Part shown: positions 4,964 through 5,626 of the stretch, piece after piece
Position numbering within the stretch: position 1 is the first letter of the stretch
Layout: each line of letters opens with the position of its first letter
Translations under genes and position numbers: made by a program
Notes under the pieces: generated by a model
Seen by the model: the letters and a program-made list of their open reading frames with translations, nothing else
The model's database searches: none
Told to the model about the DNA's origin: nothing
DNA from: Gammaproteobacteria bacterium
Lineage (GTDB): Bacteria; Pseudomonadota; Gammaproteobacteria; UBA9214
NCBI GenBank assembly: GCA_029864225.1
Contig: JAOTTU010000128.1
Span: 1 to 5,626, forward strand
Reading direction: 5' to 3'
Length of the DNA stretch: 5,626 nt

Positions 4964-5626
4964 ATGGCAAATGTCACCATGCGCCAGATGCTAGAGGCTG
5001 GCGTGCATTTCGGTCACCAGACCCGTTACTGGAACCCGAAGATGGCCCCTTACATCTTCGGCGAACGCGGCAAGATTCACATCGTCAATCTCGAAAAAAC
5101 CCTGCCGCTCTTCAACGATGCAATGAACTACATCAGCAGCCTGGTTGCAAACGGCGGCACGATATTGTTTGTCGGAACCAAACGGTCTGCACAGACCGCT
5201 GTGCACGAACAGGCCGATCGTTGCGGCATGCCCTATGTCAACCACCGCTGGCTGGGCGGCATGCTGACCAACTACAAGACCGTACGTCAGTCGATCAAGC
5301 GACTCAAGGACCTCGAGGGCATGGAGGAGGATGGTTCCCTTGCCAGGCTCAGCAAAAAAGAGGGCCTGATGCGCCAGCGCGAAAAGGAAAAGCTTGAGCG
5401 CAGCCTTGGCGGAATCAAGGACATGAACGGCATTCCCGATGCTATGTTCATAGTTGATGTCGGCTACGAGAAAATCGCGATCAGTGAGGCCGTCAAGCTG
5501 GGTATTCCTGTTGTCGGTATCGTTGATACCAATAATTCCATCGAAGGTGTTGACTACATGATTCCCGGCAATGATGACGCGATACGTGCCATCAAGCTCT
5601 ACGTTGAAAGCGCGGCGGACGCCGTT
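4964..5626 (+). CDS. rpsB: 30S ribosomal protein S2 (3' end outside window)
   Basis: Small-subunit ribosomal protein S2, located between head and body on the solvent side of the 30S subunit. It assembles late and is needed to recruit S1. The visible 221 codons run in frame to the last base with no stop. The E. coli protein is 241 residues, so roughly 20 or more C-terminal residues are missing. Family signatures: GVHFGHQTRYWNPKMAPYIF (13-32), ILFVGTKRSA (67-76), YVNHRWLGGMLTN (91-103), the charged coiled-coil hairpin around 105-147 that contacts rRNA, SLGGIKDMNGIPDA (147-160), and GVDYMIPGNDDAIRAIKLY (195-213). The start is set by GGAGA seven bases upstream and by the standard MANVTMRQMLEAGVHFGH beginning. 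tsf (EF-Ts) is the expected next gene. Expression is probably controlled by S2 feedback through the leader. Confidence 0.98.
   Translation, partial: MANVTMRQMLEAGVHFGHQTRYWNPKMAPYIFGERGKIHIVNLEKTLPLFNDAMNYISSLVANGGTILFVGTKRSAQTAVHEQADRCGMPYVNHRWLGGMLTNYKTVRQSIKRLKDLEGMEEDGSLARLSKKEGLMRQREKEKLERSLGGIKDMNGIPDAMFIVDVGYEKIAISEAVKLGIPVVGIVDTNNSIEGVDYMIPGNDDAIRAIKLYVESAADAV

Noticed and set aside
1..5626. CRISPR array, tRNA or rRNA gene, insertion sequence, phage or defence gene
   Set aside because: No spaced direct repeats, cloverleaf, transposase motifs, target-site duplications or known defence domains were seen. Every stretch outside 4726-4963 is accounted for by a recognisable gene.

Overview
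The window looks like a chromosomal segment of a GC-rich gammaproteobacterium. The evidence is the arrangement of map and glnD on the minus strand, divergent from rpsB on the plus strand. This matches the order around E. coli glnD-map-rpsB as I know it. The rpsB leader also resembles the gammaproteobacterial S2 (t44/tff) leader. I cannot name a genus. I saw no mobile element, CRISPR array, tRNA, rRNA or phage gene. This is essentially a core housekeeping region, and I find no sign of a new defence or mobile system.

Layout. (1) Positions 6-1243, plus strand: a two-gene unit. It holds a ten-helix EamA/DMT-type transporter and a small VOC (glyoxalase-fold) protein whose start overlaps the transporter stop (ATGA). 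(2) Positions 1240-3954, minus strand: glnD, the PII uridylyltransferase/uridylyl-removing enzyme. It runs convergently into the VOC gene, and the two stop codons share one TTAA. (3) Positions 3958-4725, minus strand: map, methionine aminopeptidase type I, three bases upstream of glnD and surely in the same transcript. (4) Positions 4726-4963: a 238-base divergent control region. It has two overlapping, oppositely oriented sigma70-type promoters and a structured rpsB leader. (5) Positions 4964-5626, plus strand: rpsB (ribosomal protein S2), 221 codons, cut by the window end.

How the parts relate. map and rpsB both serve protein synthesis, through N-terminal methionine removal and 30S assembly. 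glnD, carried behind map, is the nitrogen sensor that modifies PII according to glutamine. In E. coli the gene after glnD is dapD. Here that place is taken by the convergent transporter-VOC pair, whose substrates cannot be read from sequence.

The most informative part is the 150-base rpsB leader. It contains a strong 5' hairpin, a long-range helix, an inner hairpin and a candidate pseudoknot placed just upstream of the Shine-Dalgarno sequence. This architecture agrees with my recollection of the E. coli S2 autoregulatory leader. It also carries a perfect 16-base palindrome that could support an alternative fold.
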